In this document: positions 16,640-24,564 of the stretch, in pieces | Position numbering within the stretch: position 1 is the stretch's first letter | How the letters are laid out: the number at the start of each line of letters is the position of its first letter | Assembly: GCA_036771835.1 (NCBI GenBank) | Contig: DAIPGN010000013.1 | Span: 1-64,000, forward strand | DNA: 64,000 nt | Direction: 5' to 3' | DNA from: UBA4877 sp002399285 | GTDB lineage: Bacteria > Bacillota > Thermoanaerobacteria > Thermoanaerobacterales > UBA4877 | Notes under the pieces: generated by a model | Seen by the model: only the letters and a program-made list of their open reading frames with translations | The model's database searches: none | Told to the model about the DNA's origin: nothing | Translations under genes and position numbers: made by a program

Positions 16640-17604
16640 TGGGCGAGGTGTTGTTAAAGGTAGATGATCTCAAGAAGTATTTTCCAATAACGGAGGGCGT
16701 ATTCCAGCACACCGTCGGATATGTGAAGGCGGTGGACGGGGTATCCTTTGAGATAAATAAGGGAGAGACCTTCGGCCTAGTTGGCGAGTCGGGCTGCGGC
16801 AAGACCACCCTCGGACGGACGATAATAAGGCTGCAGGATAAGACGGAGGGAGACGTGACCTTTAAGGGAATGAAGGTCTTTGACCTGAAAAAGGAGGAAC
16901 TTCGGAAACTGCGTCCCAAAATGCAGATAATATTTCAGGACCCATACAGCTCGCTCAATCCGAGGATGACCGTGGGGGAGATCGTAGGGGAGGCCCTGGC
17001 AGAGCACGGCATGGCGGCCGGCAGGGAAGTGGAGGACAGGGTGCTGAAGACCTTGGAGCTGTGCGGCCTCAGCCCGTACCATATCAAGAGATATCCCCAC
17101 GAGTTTTCGGGGGGCCAGAGGCAGAGGATAGGCATTGCCAGAGCGCTCATCCTGAATCCCGACTTCGTCGTGGCCGATGAGCCGGTGTCTGCCCTGGACG
17201 TATCCATTCAGGCGCAGATCGTCAATCTTCTGATGGATCTGCAGCAAAGCTACGGCTTTACATACCTGTTCATTTCCCACGACCTGAGCGTGGTAAAGCA
17301 TATAAGCCACAGGGTGGGCGTGATGTACGTGGGGTCGTTAGTGGAGATGGCGGACAAAAAGGAGCTCTATGCAAACCCGCTGCATCCATACACCAAGGCG
17401 CTGCTGTCGGCGGTGCCGATACCCGACCCTACGATAAAAAGAGATAGGATAATACTGGAGGGTGACATTCCCAGCCCGGCAAATCCTCCATCGGGCTGCA
17501 AGTTCCATACGCGCTGCCCCTATGCGATGGAAAAATGCAGCGAGGAGATACCCGAATACAGGAACGTGGGAGGCGGGCATTTCGTTGCCTGTCACCTGGT
17601 ATAG
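16639..17604 (+). CDS. Peptide ABC importer ATPase 2 (DppF/OppF type)
   Basis: A 321-residue ATPase: Walker A GESGCGKT, signature FSGGQRQR, Walker B FVVADEPVSALD, switch His in FISHDLSVV, and the C-terminal extension with GCKFHTRCPYAMEKC. Its start overlaps the stop of the previous gene (TAATG). With the other four genes it makes a full di/oligopeptide importer. The presence of three M42 aminopeptidases a few kb upstream fits peptide use as a nutrient, though the two operons are not linked transcriptionally. Confidence 0.93.
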   Translation: MGEVLLKVDDLKKYFPITEGVFQHTVGYVKAVDGVSFEINKGETFGLVGESGCGKTTLGRTIIRLQDKTEGDVTFKGMKVFDLKKEELRKLRPKMQIIFQDPYSSLNPRMTVGEIVGEALAEHGMAAGREVEDRVLKTLELCGLSPYHIKRYPHEFSGGQRQRIGIARALILNPDFVVADEPVSALDVSIQAQIVNLLMDLQQSYGFTYLFISHDLSVVKHISHRVGVMYVGSLVEMADKKELYANPLHPYTKALLSAVPIPDPTIKRDRIILEGDIPSPANPPSGCKFHTRCPYAMEKCSEEIPEYRNVGGGHFVACHLV

Positions 17605-17610
17605 GCGGTG

Positions 17611-17775
17611 ATGGGGTTGAAGGACGGGAAGGAGACCGGGGACGCCGGACTGGAACGGAAGGATATACTGGCGATGATAATCGCCCAGCTGGAAATACTG
17701 CTTCCGCTGGCTGCGATATCCATCGGAGGTATGGCCCTCATATTGTTTTTGATAACCAAGTTCTGGATGAAGTGA
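17611..17775 (+). CDS. Small single-helix membrane protein at the end of the importer operon
   Basis: A 54-residue frame begins at ATG 17611, six bases after the ATPase stop. It has a charged N-terminus (MGLKDGKETGDAGLERKDIL) and one strongly hydrophobic helix (residues about 28-50: LLPLAAISIGGMALILFLI) ending TKFWMK. The ribosome site (GGCGGTG) is weak, so translation may be coupled to the ATPase gene. It lies before the operon terminator. I do not recognise a family; it could be an importer-associated microprotein. Confidence 0.6.
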   Translation: MGLKDGKETGDAGLERKDILAMIIAQLEILLPLAAISIGGMALILFLITKFWMK

Positions 17776-17776
17776 T

Positions 17777-17819
17777 AAAAAGAGTAACCTGCCGGTTATT
17801 TTTGCGGGTTACTCTTTTT
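17777..17819. terminator. Bidirectional terminator between the importer operon and dinB
   Basis: AAAAAGAGTAACC (17777-17789) pairs with GGTTACTCTTTTT (17807-17819), with T-runs in both directions. The dinB stop codon (17809-17811) is inside the stem. Confidence 0.85.
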
Positions 17820-18945
17820 TCAGCTTTCTGCCGGGGAAGATGACCTCCTTGTCAAACTGCTGATTTATCTCTTTAACAAGTGTATCTATGCGCGCGTCAT
17901 GCATGGCGTCGAATATGGTGAGCTGGACGGGCGCCTCCCCGGTAAGGTTGGAGACGGACACCCCGATGAGCCTTATGGGCGCCTTTATGTCGAGAGAGTC
18001 GATTATGGACAGGGCCAGGCCGGTTATGTCCTTTTCCTCGTAGAACGGCCGGTCGGCCGTCCTGCTGCGGGTGTATGACTTAAAATCCGCGGTCTTGTAC
18101 TTTACCGTCACCGTCCTTGCGTAGAACCCGTGCTTTTTCAGAGATGCCGCCACCTCTTTGCAAAAGTCCCGCACATATGTCTTGAGCTGTGATTTATCAG
18201 TGGTGTCCCTCTCCAAAGTGGTCTCCCGCCCTATGGACTTCGTCTCGCTCTCGGTCTCCACCGGCCTGTTGTCTATGCCGCGTATGAGATCGAATATCTC
18301 CGAGCCGAACTTTCCGAATAGGGATATAAGCTGTTCCCTGGTCAGTTTGAGCATGTCGTCCACGGTGTAGATGCCTATATCATTCAGCTTGGATGCCGAC
18401 TTCCCGCCGATGCCGTATACCTTTCGTACAGGCAGAGGACGCAGAATATCCGGCACCATATCCTCCGTGATCACCATGAGGCCGTCGGGCTTGTTCCAGT
18501 CGGAGGCCAGTTTGGCTAAGAATTTGTTGTACGATACCCCGGCGGATACGGTAAGACCGGTGGCGTCAAACACTTCCTGCTTTATGGACCGCGCCAGGGA
18601 TACGGCGTCCCTTCCCGTGACGTCCAGATATGCCTCGTCGATGGAGAGCGGCTCTATTATGCCGGTATACTTCCGGAATATGCCGAATACGGTGCTTGAT
18701 ACTTCCCTGTATCTCGAAAACCGCGTGGGCAGGAAGATCCCGCCGGGACACAGCGCCCGAGCCTGGAACATTGGCATGGCCGAATGGATCCCGTACTTGC
18801 GCGCCTCATAGGAGGCTGTGGAGACGACGCCCCTTCCCGATATGCCTCCCACTATCACGGGTTTGCCCTTGAGCTCGGGGTTATCCCTCTGCTCCACGGA
18901 CGCGAAGAAGGCGTCCATATCCATGTGTATGATACTCCTTTTCAT
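17809..18945 (-). CDS. dinB: DNA polymerase IV (Y-family translesion polymerase)
   Basis: A 378-residue Y-family polymerase. It begins MKRSIIHMDMDAFFASVEQ, with the metal-binding Asp residues in MDMDAFF and SIDEAYLDVTG (Asp-Glu pair), the VVSTASYEARKYGI finger and the little-finger domain after about residue 240. It should copy past damaged template bases with low fidelity. AAGGTGG lies 8 nt before the ATG at 18945; GTG codons further upstream are less suitable. No LexA-like operator was found. It is transcribed alone from a TGATATAAT promoter. Confidence 0.92.
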   Translation of the reverse strand: MKRSIIHMDMDAFFASVEQRDNPELKGKPVIVGGISGRGVVSTASYEARKYGIHSAMPMFQARALCPGGIFLPTRFSRYREVSSTVFGIFRKYTGIIEPLSIDEAYLDVTGRDAVSLARSIKQEVFDATGLTVSAGVSYNKFLAKLASDWNKPDGLMVITEDMVPDILRPLPVRKVYGIGGKSASKLNDIGIYTVDDMLKLTREQLISLFGKFGSEIFDLIRGIDNRPVETESETKSIGRETTLERDTTDKSQLKTYVRDFCKEVAASLKKHGFYARTVTVKYKTADFKSYTRSRTADRPFYEEKDITGLALSIIDSLDIKAPIRLIGVSVSNLTGEAPVQLTIFDAMHDARIDTLVKEINQQFDKEVIFPGRKLKKE

Positions 18946-18966
18946 ACGCCGCACCACCTTGAATAA

Positions 18967-18975
18967 ATTATATCA
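18967..18975 (-). promoter_or_regulatory. Extended -10 promoter (TGATATAAT) of dinB
   Basis: On the minus strand TGA is immediately followed by TATAAT, 22 bases before the dinB start codon. Confidence 0.55.
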
Positions 18976-19074
18976 TAATGGAATTGAATTCAGTATTAAA
19001 GATATACATTTGGTGAAAATAGACACATGCCATACTGCGCCAAAAGCGCTGCACATTTTTAGTTGCCATAGATA

Positions 19075-19158
19075 GCAGACAAACTGCAGACTGCGATAAA
19101 GCGCGCAGCGAGCAAAATTGCCGTGCAATTTCGCGGTTGCGCAGTCTGGCGGCCTGAG
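19075..19158 (+). repeat. Dispersed intergenic repeat, copy A
   Basis: Begins GCAGACAAACTGCAGACTGC, contains GTGCAATTTCGCGGTTGCGC and ends CGGCCTGAG. Inverted repeats inside it (GCAGACTGCG with CGCAGTCTGG, and AAATTGC with GCAATTT) would fold into a stem. It shares these blocks with five other intergenic copies in the window. Confidence 0.75.
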
Positions 19159-19237
19159 AGATTTAACCTTTCCTTAACAAACTAAACAGGTCAAAGTGAT
19201 ATTATATGCATATAAACAGAAAAAATGGGGTGATGAT

Positions 19238-20386
19238 ATGAAGTATGCGAAAACGATGATGATCATTCTTCTATCTATGACGTTGGTGCTTGCGGGATGC
19301 GGCAGTGTGAAGAAGCCCAAGCAGACGGTAAAGCCGCCCTCGCCTCCACCGGCCGAAGAGCAGCAGGGAAGCAGTGCATCCGTGCAGCCCAAGGGCATAG
19401 AGCTGGACAGCGTGGACTATGTTAAGTTCTTGGATGAGCAAAACGGCCTGGCCGTGTCCGGCGGCAAAGCCTACAGGACGCGGGACGGGGCGAAAAGCTG
19501 GACCGATATCACGCCCGATACCACAGGCAGCATAGGCGAGAGGTCGATATTTTTCATAGACAAGGATAACGGCTGGATCGGCATAGGCGACTTCGACAGG
19601 CCGGATCAAAATTCAAACGGACGGAAGGGAGAGGTCTTTGCCACCCATGACGGCGGCGCATCATGGAAGAAAACAGATATTGACGATCTTGCGAGTCCGC
19701 AGATATATTTTATAGATAAAGACAACGGATGGATACTGGACCACAAGGATGCGGCCATGATGCATGAGGCGGTGGCCGTTCTGAGGACTACGGATGGCGG
19801 CGGCACATGGCAGACCGTAAACGAGACCGACCCGCAGAATGAGAAGCAGGGAGACCTGCCGTTTTCCGGCCATAAGTCGGGAATTGCCTTTGCGGATAAG
19901 GATACGGGCTACGTCACGGGATACACGCCCGTAGACGGCAGGGTGTATCTCTATGCAACGGCGGACGGCGGCAAGACTTGGCAGGACGCCTCCTTTGCCG
20001 TGGGAAAGCAGCTGGCCGGCGGGCAGTACAGCTCTTATCCGCCGGTGTTCTTTGATGGGAAGAACGGCATACTTCCCATAGGCGGCGGTGAAAAATTTGC
20101 CGTGTACTCCACCTCGGACGGGGGAAAGGCCTGGGGCAGCCCGACGCTGCTGGATGCGGCCGTTCAGGACGTGGAGATGAGCTTTATTGACAAAGATAAC
20201 TGGGTCGTTGCCGACGGAAAATATATATACTCCACCGCCGACGGCGGCAAAACGTGGGCAAAGACGCAGCCCGACTTGAGTATTGCCGATGCCACCGAGA
20301 TAAATTTTGTATCGGCAAAGCAGGGATATATGGTCATAAACAATAAACTATATACTACCCGGGACGGGGGAAGCACCTGGGAATAG
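19238..20386 (+). CDS. Exported lipoprotein with seven Asp-box (BNR) repeats, Ycf48-like
   Basis: A 382-residue lipoprotein. The signal MKYAKTMMIILLSMTLVLAG with lipobox LAGC is followed by a Pro-rich linker and a beta-propeller. Asp boxes of the form (T/S)xDGGxxW recur about every 45-60 residues (TRDGAKSW, THDGGASW, TTDGGGTW, TADGGKTW, TSDGGKAW, TADGGKTW, TRDGGSTW). Between them are motifs such as FIDKDNGW. The fold resembles sialidase/VPS10/Ycf48 propellers, but sialidase catalytic Arg residues are not evident, so a binding or assembly role is likelier. It starts at ATG 19238 after GGGGTGA and is monocistronic. Confidence 0.75.
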   Translation: MKYAKTMMIILLSMTLVLAGCGSVKKPKQTVKPPSPPPAEEQQGSSASVQPKGIELDSVDYVKFLDEQNGLAVSGGKAYRTRDGAKSWTDITPDTTGSIGERSIFFIDKDNGWIGIGDFDRPDQNSNGRKGEVFATHDGGASWKKTDIDDLASPQIYFIDKDNGWILDHKDAAMMHEAVAVLRTTDGGGTWQTVNETDPQNEKQGDLPFSGHKSGIAFADKDTGYVTGYTPVDGRVYLYATADGGKTWQDASFAVGKQLAGGQYSSYPPVFFDGKNGILPIGGGEKFAVYSTSDGGKAWGSPTLLDAAVQDVEMSFIDKDNWVVADGKYIYSTADGGKTWAKTQPDLSIADATEINFVSAKQGYMVINNKLYTTRDGGSTWE

Positions 20387-20393
20387 GCTAGGC

Positions 20394-20490
20394 ACAGGCC
20401 GTGCCATTCTCGAGCAACCGCGAAATTGCGCAGCAATTTCCCTTGCTGCGTTGGCTTGCACGATTTGTCACGGCCTGCCAGTTTGTCTGC
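20394..20490 (-). repeat. Dispersed intergenic repeat, copy B (longest)
   Basis: Read on the minus strand: GCAGACAAACTGGCAGGCCG, TGACAAATCGTGCAAG, then GCGCAATTTCGCGGTTGC, TCGAGAATGGCACGGCCTG. It starts 8 bases after the Asp-box lipoprotein stop. A further hairpin (GAGCCGG ... CCGGCTC, 20495-20523) follows and may act as a weak terminator. Confidence 0.75.
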
Positions 20491-20587
20491 AACCTGAGCC
20501 GGACCATTTTTATGGCCCGGCTCTATATTGACTGTAAACTATCAAAGTGCTAATATTTTCTTATATGTAGATCGAATAGAAAAGAGA

Positions 20588-21802
20588 ATGCATATGACAA
20601 TGTTTTCGGCACTCTCCCATAGAAATTTCCGGCTCTTCTGGTACGGGCAGTGCATCTCCATGATAGGCTCGTGGATGCAGAACGTTGGCCAGGCCTGGCT
20701 GATACTTCAGCTTACCAATTCGCCGTTCCTTCTGGGATTGATAACCACGCTGCAGACCCTTCCCATTATGATACTTTCTCTGTTTGCAGGTGTCTATATT
20801 GACCGCTTCCCCAAGCGCAATCTGGTCATATTAACTCAGACCGGTCTGATGATCTTGGCATTCTTACTGTCTTTTATAACGCTGTCAGGCATAGCTAAAT
20901 ACTGGCATGTGGCGGTGCTGGCGACCCTTTTGGGCCTCTTGAACACCATAGACAATCCGGCTAGGCAGGCTCTTTTGATAGACCTGGTGGGGAAGGACGA
21001 CCTTCTCAACGCAATAGCCCTGAACTCATCCGCATTTAACCTTGCGAGGATCATCGGCCCCGCCGTGGCGGGCATACTGATAGGCTATCTGGGCATAGGG
21101 CTTTGTTTTTTGATCAACGGTCTTTCGTTCGTAGTGGTCATCATCGTGCTGCTTCGCATAGACGTAAAGGGCGAAGTGCGAAGCATGACTGACGGAGCTT
21201 CCTTTAAAAGGGACATGGCGGAGGGCATCCGCTACGTTGCCAAAACGCCCAGGATATATGTGGCTATGCTGCTGATGTTTTTGATAAGCACGTTTGCAAT
21301 GAACTTTAATATATTGGTGCCGGTATTTATTAAAATAGACCTGGGGATGAATGCATCCCGGTACGGCTTTTTGATGGCGGCCATGGGCGGCGGCGCGCTG
21401 GCCGGAGCGCTCACACTGGCGCAAAGCGCTAAAAAGGGCGCCCGCATGAGGGTGCTTTTCCTCGGTGCATTTTGGTTCTCCATATTTGAGGGAATACTCG
21501 GGTTTGCATCCGGACTTGGCACTTCCATGATCTTCATAGCACTGACGGGATTCTTCATGATAATATTCAGCGCTACCTGCAACACCACGGTGCAGGTCAA
21601 TTCCGAAGATAATGTCAGGGGCAGGGTGATGAGCGTGTATAATCTCGTATATAACGGCGTTGCCCCCATCGGCTCGATGTATGCGGGAACTCTTTCCGAG
21701 AATTTGGGCGCGGGATGGACGTTCGTCATCTCCGGCGTCATAGGCGTGATTTCCTGCCTCATAGCGTACATAGCGGCGAATAAGAGAAAGGTCAGCATAT
21801 AA
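20588..21802 (+). CDS. MFS transporter, EntS/MFS_3-like exporter
   Basis: A 404-residue, 12-helix major facilitator. It begins near FSALSHRNFRLFWYGQCISM, the usual N-terminus of EntS/DUF894-type exporters. The loop after helix 2 reads GVYIDRFPKRNLVILTQ (motif A), and the central segment DNPARQALLIDLVGKDDLLNA is also typical. This group exports small molecules such as siderophores or drugs, but the substrate cannot be inferred here. The start may be ATG 20588, 20594 or 20600, because only a weak AAAGAGA precedes it. It is monocistronic with a terminator 3 bases after the stop. Confidence 0.85.
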   Translation: MHMTMFSALSHRNFRLFWYGQCISMIGSWMQNVGQAWLILQLTNSPFLLGLITTLQTLPIMILSLFAGVYIDRFPKRNLVILTQTGLMILAFLLSFITLSGIAKYWHVAVLATLLGLLNTIDNPARQALLIDLVGKDDLLNAIALNSSAFNLARIIGPAVAGILIGYLGIGLCFLINGLSFVVVIIVLLRIDVKGEVRSMTDGASFKRDMAEGIRYVAKTPRIYVAMLLMFLISTFAMNFNILVPVFIKIDLGMNASRYGFLMAAMGGGALAGALTLAQSAKKGARMRVLFLGAFWFSIFEGILGFASGLGTSMIFIALTGFFMIIFSATCNTTVQVNSEDNVRGRVMSVYNLVYNGVAPIGSMYAGTLSENLGAGWTFVISGVIGVISCLIAYIAANKRKVSI

Positions 21803-21805
21803 ATT

Positions 21806-21846
21806 AAGGTCCTTGATCCGGTATGGGCGGATCGAGGACCTTTTAA
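21806..21846. terminator. Bidirectional terminator
   Basis: AAGGTCCTTGATCCG (21806-21820) pairs with CGGATCGAGGACCTT (21828-21842) with one mismatch, flanked by T- and A-rich sequence. It serves the MFS gene and the convergent Rpn gene. Confidence 0.8.
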
Positions 21847-21861
21847 TAAATTTTACCGGAC

Positions 21862-22872
21862 TCAACTTATATATTTGCATATCTCCGAAATATCCTGCAT
21901 TGTGAATATGTTATCCACCAGATCGTTTAGAGCTTTATCGTTGAGCTGCGATATTTTATCCGTATATTCGGCGGGTATATCTCCGAATTTCTTCTGCAGC
22001 AGCCTGATCACCAGATCGATCTTACCTTTGGCAATACCTTCTTCCCTACCCTGCTCTCTTCCCTCTTCTCTGCCTTGCTCCCTGCCTTCTTCCCTGCCTT
22101 GCTCCCTGCCTTCTTCCCTGCCGATCTCTTTATAGACTTTTGCCAGGTTACTGTCGTCCCATGTCAGTCCCACGTTATCACCCTCCTTACTTATAATATG
22201 TTTGACCTCTGTTTCAAACCTCAATGCCTCTTCCTTGGGGAGATACAATATATTGTCGATAAATATAAATAATTTCTCTATCTGAATTCTCGTATAGCCT
22301 TTCTTTACAAGCAGTCTTATTAGGTTTACCTTATATTGGAATCTCTGATCTATGTCCTTTTTGCTCTTTATGACATACAAACCCGCCAATACGGCCAGTG
22401 AAAAAGGATTGCCGCTGAGCATCAGCTCGTTTTCATCCTGATCCAACAGTTTGTATGTATCGTATTCATAAATCAGCCGCGTGTTATAGAAGTCGTATTC
22501 GTATTTATCTGGTTTATAATCCTTGTTCTCATCGGTAAATATCGCAATGGCGCTTATCTTTTTCTGGTATTTGTCATATAGCCTGTAGAAGTAACGGAAC
22601 ATTCTTTCCGAAAATTCATTTTCTCTGTATCCCTGCACTTCAATGTGTATCAATATCCACTTTTCTTCGCCATTATTGAGATAGACCTTGGCAAGCTTAT
22701 CCGTATACATCTTTTCATTCTCGGATTTGTACATGAGTTTTGCCAATTCCTGATCTAAAAACTCGTAGCCCGCGGAAAAATCTATGACCTTATAGAGTTC
22801 GGGCATGAAGAAGCTGATAAATTCCTTAAACAGATCCTCTATGATTCCCTTCCACAGTATATCATAATCCAT
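21862..22872 (-). CDS. Rpn-family PD-(D/E)XK nuclease-like protein with repeat tail
   Basis: A 336-residue protein of the Rpn/PDDEXK group (recombination-promoting nuclease, often annotated as transposase). The core near residues 30-80 has an Asp (VIDFSAGYEF) and ILIHIEVQGY, which matches the D ... E-x-Q form of the active site. Residues about 110-250 are helical. The tail carries an 8-residue unit GREEGREQ repeated about three and a half times, then a helical cap (KGKIDLVIRLLQKKFGDIP) typical of this family. Family members from E. coli are Ca-stimulated DNA endonucleases; the role here is unknown. ATG 22872 follows GAGGTG. Confidence 0.8.
   Translation of the reverse strand: MDYDILWKGIIEDLFKEFISFFMPELYKVIDFSAGYEFLDQELAKLMYKSENEKMYTDKLAKVYLNNGEEKWILIHIEVQGYRENEFSERMFRYFYRLYDKYQKKISAIAIFTDENKDYKPDKYEYDFYNTRLIYEYDTYKLLDQDENELMLSGNPFSLAVLAGLYVIKSKKDIDQRFQYKVNLIRLLVKKGYTRIQIEKLFIFIDNILYLPKEEALRFETEVKHIISKEGDNVGLTWDDSNLAKVYKEIGREEGREQGREEGREQGREEGREQGREEGIAKGKIDLVIRLLQKKFGDIPAEYTDKISQLNDKALNDLVDNIFTMQDISEICKYIS
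22039..22122 (-). repeat. 24-bp tandem repeat inside the Rpn gene
   Basis: About three and a half near-identical 24-bp units encode (GREEGREQ)n. Only a few silent differences separate the units, so copy number could change by slippage without breaking the frame. Confidence 0.85.
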
Positions 22873-22902
22873 TTCTGCACCTCTTATTCAATTTTCAATT
22901 AA

Positions 22903-22911
22903 ATTATAACA
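22903..22911 (-). promoter_or_regulatory. Extended -10 promoter of the Rpn gene
   Basis: Minus strand TGT followed by TATAAT, about 30 bases before the start codon. Confidence 0.5.
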
Positions 22912-22948
22912 TTAGTTTAGCCATCAATCAATATGTGCCTTCGGCATT

Positions 22949-22974
22949 CAGGCCGATGTCATTCTCGCGCAACC
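22949..22974 (-). repeat. Dispersed intergenic repeat, copy F (end fragment)
   Basis: On the minus strand it reads GGTTGCGCGAGAATGACATC followed by GGCCTG. This differs from the end of copy C by two bases. Only this end of the element is present. Confidence 0.7.
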
Positions 22975-23031
22975 TGTACCTAAGATATGATTAGGAGGTG
23001 TAACATTTATGGTTTCTACGTCCTCAACGAG

Positions 23032-23040
23032 TGATATAAT
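23032..23040 (+). promoter_or_regulatory. Extended -10 promoter (TGATATAAT) of aroH
   Basis: TGA at 23032-23034 precedes TATAAT at 23035-23040; the start codon is 36 bases downstream. A perfect AGGAGGTG at 22993-23000 lies upstream of this promoter. Confidence 0.55.
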
Positions 23041-23075
23041 ATACATAACAGACAGGACTGTGAGGAGGGAGATCT

Positions 23076-23441
23076 ATGGTGAGGGGCATAAGGGGAGCCA
23101 CTACCTGCGAGAATACGGCCGTATCCATAGAAGAGGCCGTGACGGAGATGACCTCGTCAATGATGGAGCAAAACGAAGTTCATCCTGCGGACATTGCATG
23201 TGTGATATACTCGGCAACGCCGGACATAGACGCCGCGTTTCCCGCCGCCTGTGCCAGGAAGTTGGGCCTTGATGATACGGCGCTCTTGGATGTGCGGGAA
23301 ATGGATAAGCCGGGAGGTATCGGGCGCTGCATCCGGGCGCTGATGCTGGTCAATACCCAAAGGGCCCAGGATGAAATGAAGTTTATATATCTTAGGGACG
23401 CCGGGGTCTTGCGGCCGGATAAGGTCAAGCCGAGAGGGTGA
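23076..23441 (+). CDS. aroH: Chorismate mutase, AroH type
   Basis: A 121-residue monofunctional chorismate mutase converting chorismate to prephenate for Phe/Tyr synthesis. It matches the Bacillus AroH trimeric fold: MVRGIRGATTCENT at the N-terminus with the active-site Arg, a Glu-rich helix (IEEAVTEMTSSMM), IACVIYSATPDIDAAFPA, the Cys/Arg segment LDVREMDKPGG, and the final IYLRDAGVLRPD. GAGGAGGGA sets ATG 23076. A radical SAM gene starts 5 bp downstream, so the two share a transcript. No other aromatic-pathway gene is adjacent; aroD lies about 33 kb away. Confidence 0.9.
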   Translation: MVRGIRGATTCENTAVSIEEAVTEMTSSMMEQNEVHPADIACVIYSATPDIDAAFPAACARKLGLDDTALLDVREMDKPGGIGRCIRALMLVNTQRAQDEMKFIYLRDAGVLRPDKVKPRG

Positions 23442-23445
23442 TATA

Positions 23446-24564
23446 ATGGATTCCTTTGAAAAACTGAAGATACTGGGCCAGGCCTCCAAGTACGACATGT
23501 GCGGCTGCGGCCGGCCCAACGAGGACGACTACATAAAGAACGGCATATACAGGGTGCACACCCCCGACGGCATCTGCTCTATATTTAAGGTGCTGCTCAC
23601 CAATAAGTGCCACCGGGACTGCGCCTACTGCATAAACAGGTTTGAAAACGATACTGAGAGGGTGTCCTTCACTCCCGACGAGTTGGCGAGGGTCTTCATG
23701 TCGGTAAAGAGGAGGCACTCCATCCAGGGACTGTTCTTAAGCTCCGCCATCGACAAGAATCCCGACGAAAATATGGCCTCGCTGATAGACACAGCCAGGA
23801 TATTGCGGACCAGGTACAGTTTTAAGGGGCATATCCATATGAAGGTCATGCCGGGAGCATCGGCCGCCGCTATAGAAGAGGCGGCAGGTGTGGCCAACCG
23901 GCTTTCGCTGAATGTGGAGGTCCCTTCGGAGAAGTATATGGGCAAGCTCACGAGGGCAAAGCGCTATGGCGAGATATTGAATGGAATGAGCGAGATAAAA
24001 CGGCTAAAGGATAAGGGCGTCAAGGTCACGCAGACGACGCAGTTCATAGTGGGAGCTGCGGGGGAGAGCGACAGGGAGATAGCGGACGAGGCCTTTGCCT
24101 TAAAGAAGGACTTCGGCCTGGCCCGGGTGTATTTCAGTGCCTTCCGCCCGGTGGAAGGGACGCCCATGGAGGGCAGGGAGGCCACGCCGCTCATGAGGGA
24201 GTACCGGTTGTATCAGGTAGACTATCTCTACAGCCAGTACGGTTTTACGCCCAGAGACCTCTGTTATGAGGGTGACGGCAATCTGCCCATAGACAAGGAC
24301 CCCAAGTATGTCTATGCGTTGAATCATCCCGAGCTCTATCCGGTGGAGATCAATGCGGCGGACTATGAGAGTCTGATACTCGTCCCCGGTATCGGACCTA
24401 TATCTGCGAAGAGGATAGCGGGCAGCAGGAAGGCGCAGCCATACCATGATGCGGGCGAGCTGAAGGGCACGGGCGCGGTAATAAAAAGGGCCCTTCCGTT
24501 TATAACCATAAACGGAAGCAGCCCGGTAATTCAGCAGCGGCCGGAGCAGCTGTCATTCCTGTGA
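23446..24564 (+). CDS. Putative DNA modification/repair radical SAM protein
   Basis: A 372-residue radical SAM enzyme with CHRDCAYC (C-x3-C-x2-C) binding the 4Fe-4S/SAM cluster at about residues 57-64. An N-terminal segment MCGCGRPNEDD adds further Cys. The C-terminal region (LILVPGIGPISAKRI) is a helix-hairpin-helix, a DNA-binding element. The architecture fits the family usually encoded beside a uracil-DNA-glycosylase-like partner (annotated as rSAM_link_UDG). That partner is absent here. The reaction is unknown. It is co-transcribed with aroH and overlaps the convergent MFS gene by 12 bp. Confidence 0.85.
   Translation: MDSFEKLKILGQASKYDMCGCGRPNEDDYIKNGIYRVHTPDGICSIFKVLLTNKCHRDCAYCINRFENDTERVSFTPDELARVFMSVKRRHSIQGLFLSSAIDKNPDENMASLIDTARILRTRYSFKGHIHMKVMPGASAAAIEEAAGVANRLSLNVEVPSEKYMGKLTRAKRYGEILNGMSEIKRLKDKGVKVTQTTQFIVGAAGESDREIADEAFALKKDFGLARVYFSAFRPVEGTPMEGREATPLMREYRLYQVDYLYSQYGFTPRDLCYEGDGNLPIDKDPKYVYALNHPELYPVEINAADYESLILVPGIGPISAKRIAGSRKAQPYHDAGELKGTGAVIKRALPFITINGSSPVIQQRPEQLSFL

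Noticed and set aside
22039..22122. Tandem repeats resembling a CRISPR array
   Set aside because: The units are contiguous without spacers, lie in frame within the Rpn coding sequence, and no cas genes are near.
21862..22872. Rpn-type gene as an active transposon
   Set aside because: Such proteins are often labelled transposases, but no terminal inverted repeats or target duplications are visible, and the active-site pattern is a nuclease fold.
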